Of a DNA stretch of 64,000 nt, positions 1 through 7,991 are shown piece after piece. The DNA is taken from positions 62,001 to 126,000 of the forward strand of contig JADJCH010000062.1 in the NCBI GenBank assembly GCA_016703325.1, read 5' to 3'. The notes under the pieces were generated by a model, which searched no databases, was not told the origin of the DNA, and saw nothing but the letters and a program-made list of their open reading frames with translations. The translations under genes and the position numbers were made by a program. The DNA is from Burkholderiales bacterium (GTDB lineage Bacteria > Pseudomonadota > Gammaproteobacteria > Burkholderiales > Burkholderiaceae_C). Numbering within the stretch: position 1 is the first letter of the stretch; each line of letters begins with the position of its first letter.

Positions 1-1
1 C

Positions 2-493
2 ACCAGCGCCTGCACCGTGGCGGTGCTGCCCGAGCCCGATGAAGCGGAGGAGGTGCAGCTCAACCCGGCCGAGCTGCGCATCGACACCTTCCGCGCCAGC
101 GGCGCCGGCGGCCAGCACATCAACAAGACCGACTCTGCCGTGCGCATCACCCACCTGCCCACCGGCCTGGTGGCCGAGTGCCAGGACGACCGCAGCCAGC
201 ACCGCAACAAGGCCCGGGCGATGGCGGTGCTCGCTGCACGTCTGCGCGACCAGGAGCGCCAGGCCCGCCAGGCCAACGAAGCGGCCACCCGAAAGGGCCT
301 GGTCGGCAGTGGCGACCGCAGCGACCGCATCCGCACCTACAACTTCCCGCAGGGCCGGCTGACCGACCACCGCATCAACCTGACGCTCTACAAGCTCGGC
401 GCCATCATGGAGGGCGACCTCGACGAGGTGATCGCCGCGTTGAAGGCTGCTCGCGCCGCGCAACTGCTGGCCGAGATGGAGGCTGCGGCATGA
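2..493 (+). CDS. prfA: Peptide chain release factor 1, C-terminal part
   Basis: This is the 3' part of a class I release factor; the start lies before the window. It recognises UAA/UAG stop codons and triggers peptidyl-tRNA hydrolysis on the ribosome. The reading frame is open from base 2. The signature catalytic loop GAGGQHINKT is present near bases 102-131, followed by the conserved regions SAVRITH and RIRTYNFPQGRLTDHRINLTL. The closing segment MEGDLDEVIAAL is typical of RF1 rather than RF2. Its stop overlaps the prmC start (ATGA), so the release factor and the methyltransferase that modifies its GGQ glutamine are translationally coupled. Confidence 0.95.
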   Translation, partial: TSACTVAVLPEPDEAEEVQLNPAELRIDTFRASGAGGQHINKTDSAVRITHLPTGLVAECQDDRSQHRNKARAMAVLAARLRDQERQARQANEAATRKGLVGSGDRSDRIRTYNFPQGRLTDHRINLTLYKLGAIMEGDLDEVIAALKAARAAQLLAEMEAAA

Positions 494-1335
494 CGGATGC
501 AGCCGACGCACCGATCACCGTGACGCAGGCGCTGGCGCAGGCCCGCGAGCGCGGGCTGGAGCGCTTCGACGCCCAGCTGCTGCTCGGCGGACTGCTCGGC
601 CAGAACCGCAGCTGGCTGCTGAGCCACGGCGATGGCCCCCTGACGCCCGAGCAGGCCGCCCGTTGGACCGACTGGCTGGCGCGCCGCGCCGATGGCGAGC
701 CGGTGGCCTACCTGCTCGGCGTCCGGGGCTTCCACGGCCTGACACTGACAGTGAACCCCGCCGTGCTGGACCCCCGCCCCGACACCGAGACGCTGGTCGA
801 CTGGGCACTCGACGTGCTGGCCGGGCTGCCGGCGGGTGCGCGCGTGCTCGACCTGGGCACCGGCAGCGGGGCGATTGCACTGGCGATCCGGCAGGCCCGG
901 CCGGATGCCCAGGTCAGCGCGGTGGACCTCAGCGAGGCCGCCCTGGCGGTGGCCCGCGGCAACGGCGTGCGCCTGGGCCTGCCGATGCGCTGGCTGCAGG
1001 GCGCCTGGCTGGCGCCGGTGGCGGGCGAGGCCTTCAACCTGATCGTCAGCAACCCGCCCTACATCGCCGAAGGCGACCCGCACCTGGCGGCGTTGAAGCA
1101 CGAACCCCAACTGGCGCTGACCTCCGGTGCAGATGGCCTGGATGCGATCCGGCATCTGATCGCCCGCGCTCCTGCGCACCTGGCGCCCGGCGGCTGGTTG
1201 CTGCTGGAGCATGGCTTCGACCAAGCCAGCGCGGTGTCCAGCTGCTTCGCGGCCGGGGGTGCGTCGGACATCCAGCACCGTCGGGACCTGGGGGGCCACA
1301 TTCGCTGCACCGGCGCCCGTTGGCCGCAAGGCTGA
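490..1335 (+). CDS. prmC: Peptide chain release factor N5-glutamine methyltransferase
   Basis: PrmC (HemK) methylates the glutamine of the GGQ motif in RF1 and RF2 using S-adenosylmethionine. The 281-aa length is normal for the family. A helical N-terminal domain is followed by the SAM-binding motif DLGTGSGAIALAI (about residues 119-131) and the diagnostic catalytic NPPY motif (NPPYIAEGD). The ATG at 490 overlaps the prfA stop by four bases, which supports this start over longer in-frame upstream options that would lie inside prfA. It forms an operon with prfA. Confidence 0.93.
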   Translation: MTDAADAPITVTQALAQARERGLERFDAQLLLGGLLGQNRSWLLSHGDGPLTPEQAARWTDWLARRADGEPVAYLLGVRGFHGLTLTVNPAVLDPRPDTETLVDWALDVLAGLPAGARVLDLGTGSGAIALAIRQARPDAQVSAVDLSEAALAVARGNGVRLGLPMRWLQGAWLAPVAGEAFNLIVSNPPYIAEGDPHLAALKHEPQLALTSGADGLDAIRHLIARAPAHLAPGGWLLLEHGFDQASAVSSCFAAGGASDIQHRRDLGGHIRCTGARWPQG

Positions 1336-1565
1336 AGCGGCGCCGGGCCGGTGCCTATCGCATCAACGTTGCGTTGCGGCATCACCGCCCCCGGGTTGAG
1401 GGGTATGCCACCGTGATGGATTGCCGCCAGACCCGGGGAAGCGGCCCCACCTGACCCCGTGGCTGGCGATGTGGGCAAGACCTCCAAGAATTCCCGCTGC
1501 ACAGAAGCGGCTGCGGGCGTACGATGGTTGTCAGACAGCCGTCAGTTGCTGCAACAGGAGGGCCC

Positions 1566-2210
1566 ATGAACCGCTGCTTCTCTGTGCCGAACTTGTCTTG
1601 TCCCCCCCCGCGGCGAAATCCCTCGCAACGCTGGGTCAGGGCCGCATTGTTCCTGGCCGGTGTCGGGCTGTTGCCCGCCGCGCAGGCTGCCGGGGTGCAG
1701 GTCGCGGAGCTTCGCGCCGTGATACCGGCAGGACGGCTGGGCAGCACCGAACCCCCGGCGGCCCCGGGCCCGTGGAGCCGCCGGCTGGGTGTGCAGGACG
1801 GTGCCGCCTCCAATGGCCCCAGCTTGTACTGGTTGGGAGACTACCGCTTTGCCCCCTCCTGGGGCCTGCGCGCCACCGGCGGCCTGCTCGGCCGCCTGGA
1901 GTCGGCGCCCCCCCTCGGAACACCGGGAGCAGCGTTCCGACTGGATCCCGCGGTGATGCCCTCGGACGGCCTGCGTGCCACTCCCTACCTCGGCTTCGGC
2001 TTTGACCGCAGCCACAGCACCAGTGGTGGATGGGGAGGGTGGGGCCTGTCGGCGGACGTGGGACTGGTGTCTCGCAATTGGGGGCCCGGCGCGGCGATGT
2101 CCGCGGAACCACGCAGTGTGCGCCTGGGCAACAGCACCACCGGCGACAACTGGCTGCGCAGCCTGCGACTGATGCCGCTGGTGCAGGTGGGCGTTTCCTA
2201 CGCGTTCTGA
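1566..2210 (+). CDS. Hypothetical exported protein, probable outer-membrane type
   Basis: A 214-aa protein of no family I can name. The ATG at 1566 is preceded by a good AGGAG ribosome site (1556-1560), so I prefer it over an in-frame ATG at 1524. The N terminus has a basic, proline-rich head, then a hydrophobic segment (ALFLAGVGLLPAAQAA) that looks like a Sec signal peptide with cleavage after AQA, about residue 42. The mature part is rich in Gly, Ser and aromatic residues with alternating strands (GLRATGGLLG, ATPYLGFGFD) and ends VGVSYAF. A terminal Phe is typical of BAM-assembled beta-barrels. A small OmpW/OmpA-like barrel is my inference. It stands alone between prmC and grxD. Confidence 0.6.
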   Translation: MNRCFSVPNLSCPPPRRNPSQRWVRAALFLAGVGLLPAAQAAGVQVAELRAVIPAGRLGSTEPPAAPGPWSRRLGVQDGAASNGPSLYWLGDYRFAPSWGLRATGGLLGRLESAPPLGTPGAAFRLDPAVMPSDGLRATPYLGFGFDRSHSTSGGWGGWGLSADVGLVSRNWGPGAAMSAEPRSVRLGNSTTGDNWLRSLRLMPLVQVGVSYAF

Positions 2211-2327
2211 CCCCTCCTGCAGGGGCACCGCCAACCCTGCGGACCGATCCAGGTGACGGTTGGCAGTAAGCTCGGGCTTTTGGCCACCCGATCGGGTGTT
2301 TCCTCAGCCCACAGCAATCCGGCAACC

Positions 2328-2642
2328 ATGTCCAACGAAGTTCATCAGCGCATCGACCAGCTCGTCAAGTCCAACCCGGTGGTGCTGTTCATGAAAGGCA
2401 CTGCGCAGTTCCCCATGTGCGGCTTCTCCGGCCGCGCAATGCAGATCCTCAAGGCCTGCGGTGCCTCCGAAATCACCACGGTGAACGTGCTGGAGGACGA
2501 AGAGATCCGCCAGGGCATCAAGGACTACGCCAACTGGCCCACCATCCCGCAGCTCTACGTCAACGGCGAATTCGTCGGCGGTTCGGACATCATGATGGAG
2601 ATGTACCAGGCCGGTGAGCTCCAGGAAATGCTCAAGGCTTGA
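2328..2642 (+). CDS. grxD: Monothiol glutaredoxin Grx4 family
   Basis: A 104-aa monothiol glutaredoxin that carries and delivers [2Fe-2S] clusters rather than acting as a dithiol reductant. The CGFS active site is present (PMCGFSGRA) as well as the glutathione-binding TIPQLYVNGEFVGG and GGSDIMMEM regions. Length and motif order match bacterial GrxD. In-frame ATG at 2253 would give an unsupported extension; the ATG at 2328 starts the conserved N terminus (MSNEVHQRID). The stop overlaps the ubiX start, suggesting co-transcription. Confidence 0.95.
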   Translation: MSNEVHQRIDQLVKSNPVVLFMKGTAQFPMCGFSGRAMQILKACGASEITTVNVLEDEEIRQGIKDYANWPTIPQLYVNGEFVGGSDIMMEMYQAGELQEMLKA

Positions 2643-3229
2643 ACACGGCACAGGCATCCGGCAGCGGTGCCGGCCGGCTGATCGTCGGCATCACCGGTGC
2701 CTCGGGCGCGGTCTACGGGGTGAGGCTGCTGGAGCGCGCCCGGGCACTGGGCGTACAGACCCATCTGGTGGCGACCCCTGCCGGCCTGCTGAACGTGCAT
2801 CACGAGCTCGGGCTCGACCGCAAGGGTCTGGAGTCCCGGGCGGAGGTGGCCCACGCACCGGGTGACGTCGGCGCCTGCATCGCCAGCGGCAGTTTTGCCA
2901 GCGACGCCATGGTCATTGCGCCCTGCTCGATGAAGACCCTCGCAGCAGTGGCCCATGGTTTTGGCGACAACCTGCTGACCCGCGCCGCGGACGTCACGCT
3001 CAAGGAACGCCGCCGCCTGCTGCTGCTGGTGCGCGAGACACCCTTCAATCTGGCCCACCTGCGCAACATGACCGCGGTGACGGAGATGGGCGGCATCGTC
3101 TTCCCGCCGCTGCCGGCCTTCTACCACCGCCCCCGATCGATCGACGAACTGGTGGACGAAACGGTGGAGCGGGTGCTGCAACTGGCCGGCGTGGGCCAGG
3201 CCCGCCCGAAGGAGTGGCAGGGGCTCTGA
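2639..3229 (+). CDS. ubiX: Flavin prenyltransferase UbiX
   Basis: UbiX attaches a dimethylallyl group to FMN, giving the prenylated FMN cofactor needed by the decarboxylase UbiD in ubiquinone synthesis. The 196-aa protein shows the flavoprotein motif GITGASGAVYG at the N terminus, the conserved APCSMKTLAAVAHG segment, and the RETPFNLAHLRNM and FPPLPAFYHRP blocks. The start is TTG at 2639, overlapping the grxD stop (TTGA). No ATG or GTG lies between the grxD stop and the conserved GITGASG motif in this frame, which supports the TTG. No ubiD is nearby. Confidence 0.93.
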   Translation: MNTAQASGSGAGRLIVGITGASGAVYGVRLLERARALGVQTHLVATPAGLLNVHHELGLDRKGLESRAEVAHAPGDVGACIASGSFASDAMVIAPCSMKTLAAVAHGFGDNLLTRAADVTLKERRRLLLLVRETPFNLAHLRNMTAVTEMGGIVFPPLPAFYHRPRSIDELVDETVERVLQLAGVGQARPKEWQGL

Positions 3230-3257
3230 TGCTGCCGGCGGCGATGAGCGAGCCTGC

Positions 3258-3977
3258 TCAGAGCGAGGCCGGCCGCAGCGCCGCAGCCGCCCCCGGAGCC
3301 GATGCAGCGGACGGTTGCGACGCTGCAACGGCGGATGGGTTGTCCTTGAACTCCCAGCGTCGCCGCGCCCCCAGCACCATGTTTGGGTAAGGTGCCTGCC
3401 CACGGCTGCCGTTGTAGCGGCCCAGCCCCATGAAGAGGTCGCCCTTCTCCCGGTCGAGGTAGTGGCGCAGGATCACGCAGCCAAAGCGCAGGTTGGTCTG
3501 CAGGTGGAACAGCCGGCTGGCATCGCCGTCGCCGATGGTGCGGGCCCAGAACGGCATCACCTGCATGTAGCCGCGCGCCCCGGCGCTGGAGATGGCGTAC
3601 TTGCGAAAGCCACTCTCCACCTCGATCAGCCCCAACACCAGCGCCGGTTCCAGGCCAGCTCGGCGGGACTCGTACCAGACCGTCTCCAGGAACTCCCTCC
3701 GAACGTGGAAGTCCGGTTTGCGCCGCGCAAGCCGCGGGCTCATGGCCCCCAGCCAGCGCAGGTGCGCCAGGCGATCCTCGATGTCGCGAAACACCAGTTT
3801 GGGCGGCGCCCCGCTGTCTGCCACGGCCGCGGCCAGCGCGCTGCGCACCGAGTCGGCCAGGGGCTCCTCGACCTGGCGTCCGGCCCAGACCGGCCGATCC
3901 AACCCGAGCAGGCTGCCCCCGACGGTGGCGATCAGGGCGCGCCGTGAAGGGCTCGCGATCCCGGCCGTCGGCTTCAC
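3258..3977 (-). CDS. Lytic transglycosylase, SLT domain
   Basis: A 239-aa exported muramidase-type enzyme that cleaves the glycan chain of peptidoglycan with formation of 1,6-anhydromuramic acid. The SLT domain contains the ES motif (IEVESGF, catalytic Glu about 121), SSAGARGYMQVMPFW, and GRYNGSRGQ. The N terminus SPSRRALIATVGGSLLGL is signal-like and resembles a twin-arginine motif (SRRALI). The GTG start at 3977 overlaps the proS stop (GTGA), so it is translated from the proS transcript. The C-terminal tail is Ala/Pro rich. It converges on ubiX with only 28 bases between. Confidence 0.88.
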   Translation of the reverse strand: MKPTAGIASPSRRALIATVGGSLLGLDRPVWAGRQVEEPLADSVRSALAAAVADSGAPPKLVFRDIEDRLAHLRWLGAMSPRLARRKPDFHVRREFLETVWYESRRAGLEPALVLGLIEVESGFRKYAISSAGARGYMQVMPFWARTIGDGDASRLFHLQTNLRFGCVILRHYLDREKGDLFMGLGRYNGSRGQAPYPNMVLGARRRWEFKDNPSAVAASQPSAASAPGAAAALRPASL

Positions 3978-5719
3978 GCCTTCAGCCGGCCTTTCACAAA
4001 GGACGCAATGTCGGCGGCCGGCACCCGGGTCGCCGCTTCATCGCGCCGGCCCTGGTATTCCAGCTGGCCTTCCTTCAGACCACGGTCGGAGATCACCACC
4101 CGGTGCGGCACGCCGATCAGTTCCCAGTCGGCGAACATGGCACCGGGGCGCTCGCCGCGGTCATCGAGCAGCACATCCACACCGGCGGCCTGCAGTTCGT
4201 CGTACAGCGTCTGGGCCGCCTGGCGCACGGCGTCCGAGCGGTCCATGCCGATCGGGCAGACCACCACGGTGAAGGGGGCCAGCGCATCCGGCCAGACGAT
4301 CCCGCGCCCATCGTGGTTCTGCTCGATCGCCGCCCCCAGGATGCGCGTGACGCCGATGCCGTAGCAGCCCATCTCGAACAGCGCCGGTTTGCCGGTTTCG
4401 TCCAGGTAGGTGGCGTTCATCGCCTTGGAGTACTTGGTGCCCAGGTAGAACACATGGCCCACCTCGATGCCCCGCTCGATGGCCAGCACGCCCTGGCCGT
4501 CCGGCGAGGGGTCACCCTCGACCACGTTGCGGATGTCCGCCACTGCGTCGGGCTCGGGCAGGTCACGGCCCCAGTTGGCACCGGTGTAGTGGAAGTCCGC
4601 CTCGTTGGCGCCACAGACGAAGTCGCTCAACTGTGCCACGCTGCGATCGGCGATCACCTTGACCGGCTTGCGCAGGCCGATGGGGCCCAGGTAACCCGGC
4701 TTGCAGCCGAAGTGGTCGTCGATCTCGGCCACGGTCGCGAAGCGGAAGCCCCCCTTCAGGCCATCGAGCTTGCCCACCTTGACCTCGTTCATGTCGTGGT
4801 CACCGCGCACCAGCAGCAGCCAGACGGTGGTCTTGACCACGTCGCCTGCCTCGTTGGTCACGTCGGTGGCCAGCACCAGGCTCTTCACGGTGCGCTGCAG
4901 GTCCAAACCCAGCAGGACGGCGACGTCGGCACAGGTGCTCTTGCCCGGTGTGGGGGTCTTGACCAGAACCTGGGCCGGCTCGGCTCGGGGCACCGCCGGT
5001 GCCACCGCCTCGGCGAGCTCGATGTTGGCGGCGTAGTCGCTGGTCGGGCAGTAGATGATGGCGTCTTCCCCGGTCCCGGCGATGACCTGGAACTCATGGC
5101 TCAGGTCGCCGCCGATGGCGCCCGTGTCGGCCGCCACCGCCCGGTAGCGCAGGCCGAAACGGTCGAAGATGCGCTTGTAGGCGGCGAACATCGCCTCATA
5201 GCTCTTCGTCGCACCGGCCGCGTCACGATCGAAGGAATAGGCATCCTTCATCGTGAACTCGCGCCCGCGCATCACACCGAAGCGCGGCCGGCGCTCGTCG
5301 CGGAACTTGGTCTGGATGTGATAGAAATTCTTGGGGAGCTGCTTGTAGCTGCGCAGCTCCTGCCGGGCGATGTCGGTGACCACTTCCTCGGACGTGGGCT
5401 GGATGATGAAGTCGCGCTCATGCCGGTCCTTCACCCGCAGCAGCTCCGGCCCCATCTTGGCGAAGCGCCCGGTTTCCTGCCAGAGCTCGGCCGGCTGCAC
5501 CACCGGCATCAGCAGTTCCACCGCACCGGCGCGGTTCATCTCCTCGCGGATGATGGCTTCGACCTTGCGGATCACCCGCAACCCCATGGGCATGTAGTTG
5601 TAGATGCCCGCTCCCAGACGTTTGATCATGCCGGCGCGCATCATCAGCTTGTGGCTGGCGACTTCGGCGTCTGCCGGGGCTTCTTTCAGGGTGGAAATGA
5701 AAAACTGGGAAGCTCTCAT
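3974..5719 (-). CDS. proS: Prolyl-tRNA synthetase
   Basis: A 581-aa class II synthetase that charges tRNA-Pro. It is of the bacterial type with an editing (INS) domain. Motif 2 region (FRDERRPRFGVMRGREFTMKD) and motif 3 (GCYGIGVTRILGAAIEQ) are clear, and the anticodon-binding domain follows (VVVCPIGMD onwards). The start at MRASQFFISTLKEAP matches the family N terminus; the frame stays open for 27 further upstream codons, which I exclude. It is divergent from rppH with 146 bases between, and the lytic transglycosylase follows it with a four-base overlap. Confidence 0.96.
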   Translation of the reverse strand: MRASQFFISTLKEAPADAEVASHKLMMRAGMIKRLGAGIYNYMPMGLRVIRKVEAIIREEMNRAGAVELLMPVVQPAELWQETGRFAKMGPELLRVKDRHERDFIIQPTSEEVVTDIARQELRSYKQLPKNFYHIQTKFRDERRPRFGVMRGREFTMKDAYSFDRDAAGATKSYEAMFAAYKRIFDRFGLRYRAVAADTGAIGGDLSHEFQVIAGTGEDAIIYCPTSDYAANIELAEAVAPAVPRAEPAQVLVKTPTPGKSTCADVAVLLGLDLQRTVKSLVLATDVTNEAGDVVKTTVWLLLVRGDHDMNEVKVGKLDGLKGGFRFATVAEIDDHFGCKPGYLGPIGLRKPVKVIADRSVAQLSDFVCGANEADFHYTGANWGRDLPEPDAVADIRNVVEGDPSPDGQGVLAIERGIEVGHVFYLGTKYSKAMNATYLDETGKPALFEMGCYGIGVTRILGAAIEQNHDGRGIVWPDALAPFTVVVCPIGMDRSDAVRQAAQTLYDELQAAGVDVLLDDRGERPGAMFADWELIGVPHRVVISDRGLKEGQLEYQGRRDEAATRVPAADIASFVKGRLKA

Positions 5720-5865
5720 GGGGCAAAAACAGGCACGGGAGCACCACGGCGGCGGTGCAGGAGGGCTGCGGATTGAAATCGGCACGGGTACTTGGGACAT
5801 CCGCGGGTATCTGCCGCGCCAGCCCGGTGCAATAATGATTTCAACGTGAAAATTGGGGTCCGATT

Positions 5866-6525
5866 ATGCTCGACCGAGAAGGCTTCAGGCCCAACGTCGG
5901 CATCGTCCTGCTGAACCAGCGCAACCAGGTTTTCTGGGGCAAGCGCATCCGTACCCATTCCTGGCAGTTTCCCCAGGGGGGCATCAAACACGGCGAAACT
6001 CCTGAGCAGGCGATGTTCCGCGAACTCCACGAAGAAGTGGGGCTGCGACCAGAACACGTGCGCATCGTGGCGCGCACCCGGGACTGGCTGCGCTACGAAG
6101 TGCCGGATCACTTCATCCGCCGCGATGCGCGGGGCCACTACCGGGGCCAGAAGCAGATCTGGTTCCTGCTGCAGTTGATGGGCCGTGACTGCGACATGAA
6201 CCTGCGCGCCTCCGACCACCCGGAGTTCGACGCCTGGCGCTGGCACGACTACTGGGTGCCGCTGGACGTGGTGATCGAGTTCAAGCGCGAGGTCTACCAG
6301 CTGGCGCTCACCGAGCTGTCGCGATTCCTGCCGCGTGCGCATCCCCACAACCGCTTCCTGCGCAGCGGCATGAGAGCCCAGCGCCGTGAGGAGCTGGAGG
6401 CCGAAGCCGAACATGGCGGTTTAGCCGATGCGGCTGGGGAGGTCTGTCGCAGCCTGGATGAGACTGCGCTTCCGGCAGAACCCGCTGCCGTTCCTTTGAC
6501 CGAAACGCGACCCGATCCGGTCTGA
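5866..6525 (+). CDS. rppH: RNA pyrophosphohydrolase, Nudix family
   Basis: RppH removes pyrophosphate from the 5' triphosphate of mRNA and starts 5'-end-dependent decay. The N terminus MLDREGFRPNVGIVLLN is characteristic. The Nudix box lies at about residues 42-64 with the core RELHEEVG. The 219-aa length exceeds the E. coli protein (about 176 aa) because of an Ala/Glu-rich C-terminal tail after residue 165, which is common in betaproteobacteria and probably disordered. It is divergently arranged with proS. Confidence 0.94.
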   Translation: MLDREGFRPNVGIVLLNQRNQVFWGKRIRTHSWQFPQGGIKHGETPEQAMFRELHEEVGLRPEHVRIVARTRDWLRYEVPDHFIRRDARGHYRGQKQIWFLLQLMGRDCDMNLRASDHPEFDAWRWHDYWVPLDVVIEFKREVYQLALTELSRFLPRAHPHNRFLRSGMRAQRREELEAEAEHGGLADAAGEVCRSLDETALPAEPAAVPLTETRPDPV

Positions 6526-6611
6526 GCGGTTGAGTTCCGGACCGAACGCCCGGGTTCGGCAAGATGGGGCCATGACGGCGGCCGGCCCGGCAGCCCATCC
6601 ACCGGGCCGGA

Positions 6612-7592
6612 TCAGCGCCGATTCAGCAGCGTCAGTCCCACCGCCACACCGGCCAACGCCAGCAGCAGGCCGGCAGTGAGGGGTTCACCCAGCAGCAACC
6701 CGGCCAGCCCGGCTCCAAACACCGGGGACAGGAACACAAATGACTGCACCTGCGTGGCCGGGTAGTGCTGCAGCAGCCAGAACCACAGCAGGTAACTGGC
6801 AAAGGTGACGATCACCGCCTGGTAGAACACCGACGCCAGCACCAAGGTTGGCCATTGGCTCGGCCAGGCTTCACCTGCCACGGCGGCGCCGATCAATGAG
6901 AACACCAGCGCCACCGCCAGCTGGTAGGCCAGCGTCAGCTCGAAAGGCGCACTGCGCAGCGAAGTCAGGCGGATCGTCACCGTCGTCAGACCCCACATCA
7001 AGGCGCCCCCCAGCGCCAGCAGGTCTCCGGTCAGGCTGGCGCCCTGGCCTGAAGATCCGAAGCCCTCGCGAAACGCGCTGGCCAGCGCGGCAAAGGCGAT
7101 CAGCAGGCCCAGGATCTGCCGCAGGCTGAGTCGATCGGCCGGCCGCAGCCAGGCCAGCAACACCGCCACCACAAACGGCGAGGTGTTGATGAACACCACC
7201 GACCGGGCCGCGGTGGTGTGCTGCAGCCCGATGAAGATCAGGGCGAACTCGACCGCAAACAGGCTGCCTGCCAGCAGACCCGCGGCGGTGGTGTGCTGGT
7301 GATCGCGCCAACGCACACCCCTCCAGTGCATCCATCCGGCCACCAGCAGCAGCGCCAGGCCGCTGCGCAGGGCCAGCTGCAACAGCGGCGGCAGGTGCGG
7401 CAAGGCCACCTTGACCGCGACCTGGTTGAGGCCCCAGAGCAGGCAGCAGGTCACCAGGATCAGCACTGCACGGCTGTCCAGGTGACTGTGACCCGTGGGC
7501 GCAGCGTTTGGTTTTTGGTTTCCAGCCGCCCCTGGAACAGCAGCAGCCTGGGAAGATGCAATGGGAGAGCTTTCTTGTGTCACACCGGCCAT
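6612..7592 (-). CDS. EamA/DMT-family membrane transporter
   Basis: A 326-aa inner-membrane protein with about ten hydrophobic segments in two EamA repeats (residues about 45-175 and 190-325). Typical signatures are LLWGLNQVAVKVAL at the start of repeat 1 and FVFLSPVFGAGLAGLLLGEPL in repeat 2. Substrate cannot be told from sequence; relatives export amino acids, nucleosides or other metabolites. The frame is open further upstream to 7751, but that DNA is the rnpB gene, so I take the ATG at 7592. The first 40 residues are Ser/Ala/Pro rich and cytosolic. Confidence 0.87.
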   Translation of the reverse strand: MAGVTQESSPIASSQAAAVPGAAGNQKPNAAPTGHSHLDSRAVLILVTCCLLWGLNQVAVKVALPHLPPLLQLALRSGLALLLVAGWMHWRGVRWRDHQHTTAAGLLAGSLFAVEFALIFIGLQHTTAARSVVFINTSPFVVAVLLAWLRPADRLSLRQILGLLIAFAALASAFREGFGSSGQGASLTGDLLALGGALMWGLTTVTIRLTSLRSAPFELTLAYQLAVALVFSLIGAAVAGEAWPSQWPTLVLASVFYQAVIVTFASYLLWFWLLQHYPATQVQSFVFLSPVFGAGLAGLLLGEPLTAGLLLALAGVAVGLTLLNRR

Positions 7593-7651
7593 CGTAGCGG
7601 GCACCGCTCCGGTACATTGGTCCGTTGTGCGACAGGGCGATCGGGAAAAAA

Positions 7652-7991
7652 GTTGTGAAGCAGACCGATAGGCCGGATTCTGTGCACGGGGTTGCCCCCA
7701 TGTGACCGCCATTCCTCTGGGCCGGGGGTCGCCCACCCGGCTCGGTGCCACCTACCCGCCAGCTCGTGCGAGCCGCACTCCCACGGAGCCGAAGCCCCGC
7801 ATCACTGGCCTATTTGGTGTTGCTGCGCGTAGAGATTGCCCGTTTCACCCGAACTGAATCGGCTCGTCTCTGTTGCTCTGATCCTCACCTCACGGTGGAC
7901 AGCCGTTGGCTGCTACGCTGCTCTGTGCAGTCCGGACCTTCCTCCAGTGCCACCTTTCGGATCCGGCACCAGCGGCGGTCTGGTCTGCTTC
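7652..7991 (-). ncRNA. rnpB: RNase P RNA
   Basis: Catalytic RNA of ribonuclease P, which trims 5' leaders from pre-tRNA. Read on the minus strand it begins GAAGCAGACCAGACCGCCGC and contains the conserved core GGAGGAAGGTCCGGAC (near 7932-7947), CAACAGAGA, GGGTGAAACGG, CCAAATAGG and the 3' end ATCCGGCCTATCGGTCTGCTTC, which pairs with the 5' end to form P1. The length of about 340 nt is a normal type A bacterial form. A six-T run on the minus strand (7646-7651) follows immediately and fits transcription termination. Ends are estimated within a few bases. Confidence 0.95.

Noticed and set aside
3944..5776. 610-codon open frame on the plus strand over proS
   Set aside because: Shadow; proS motifs 2 and 3 are on the minus strand.
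7593..7751. N-terminal extension of the first DMT transporter
   Set aside because: This DNA overlaps the RNase P RNA gene and its T run.
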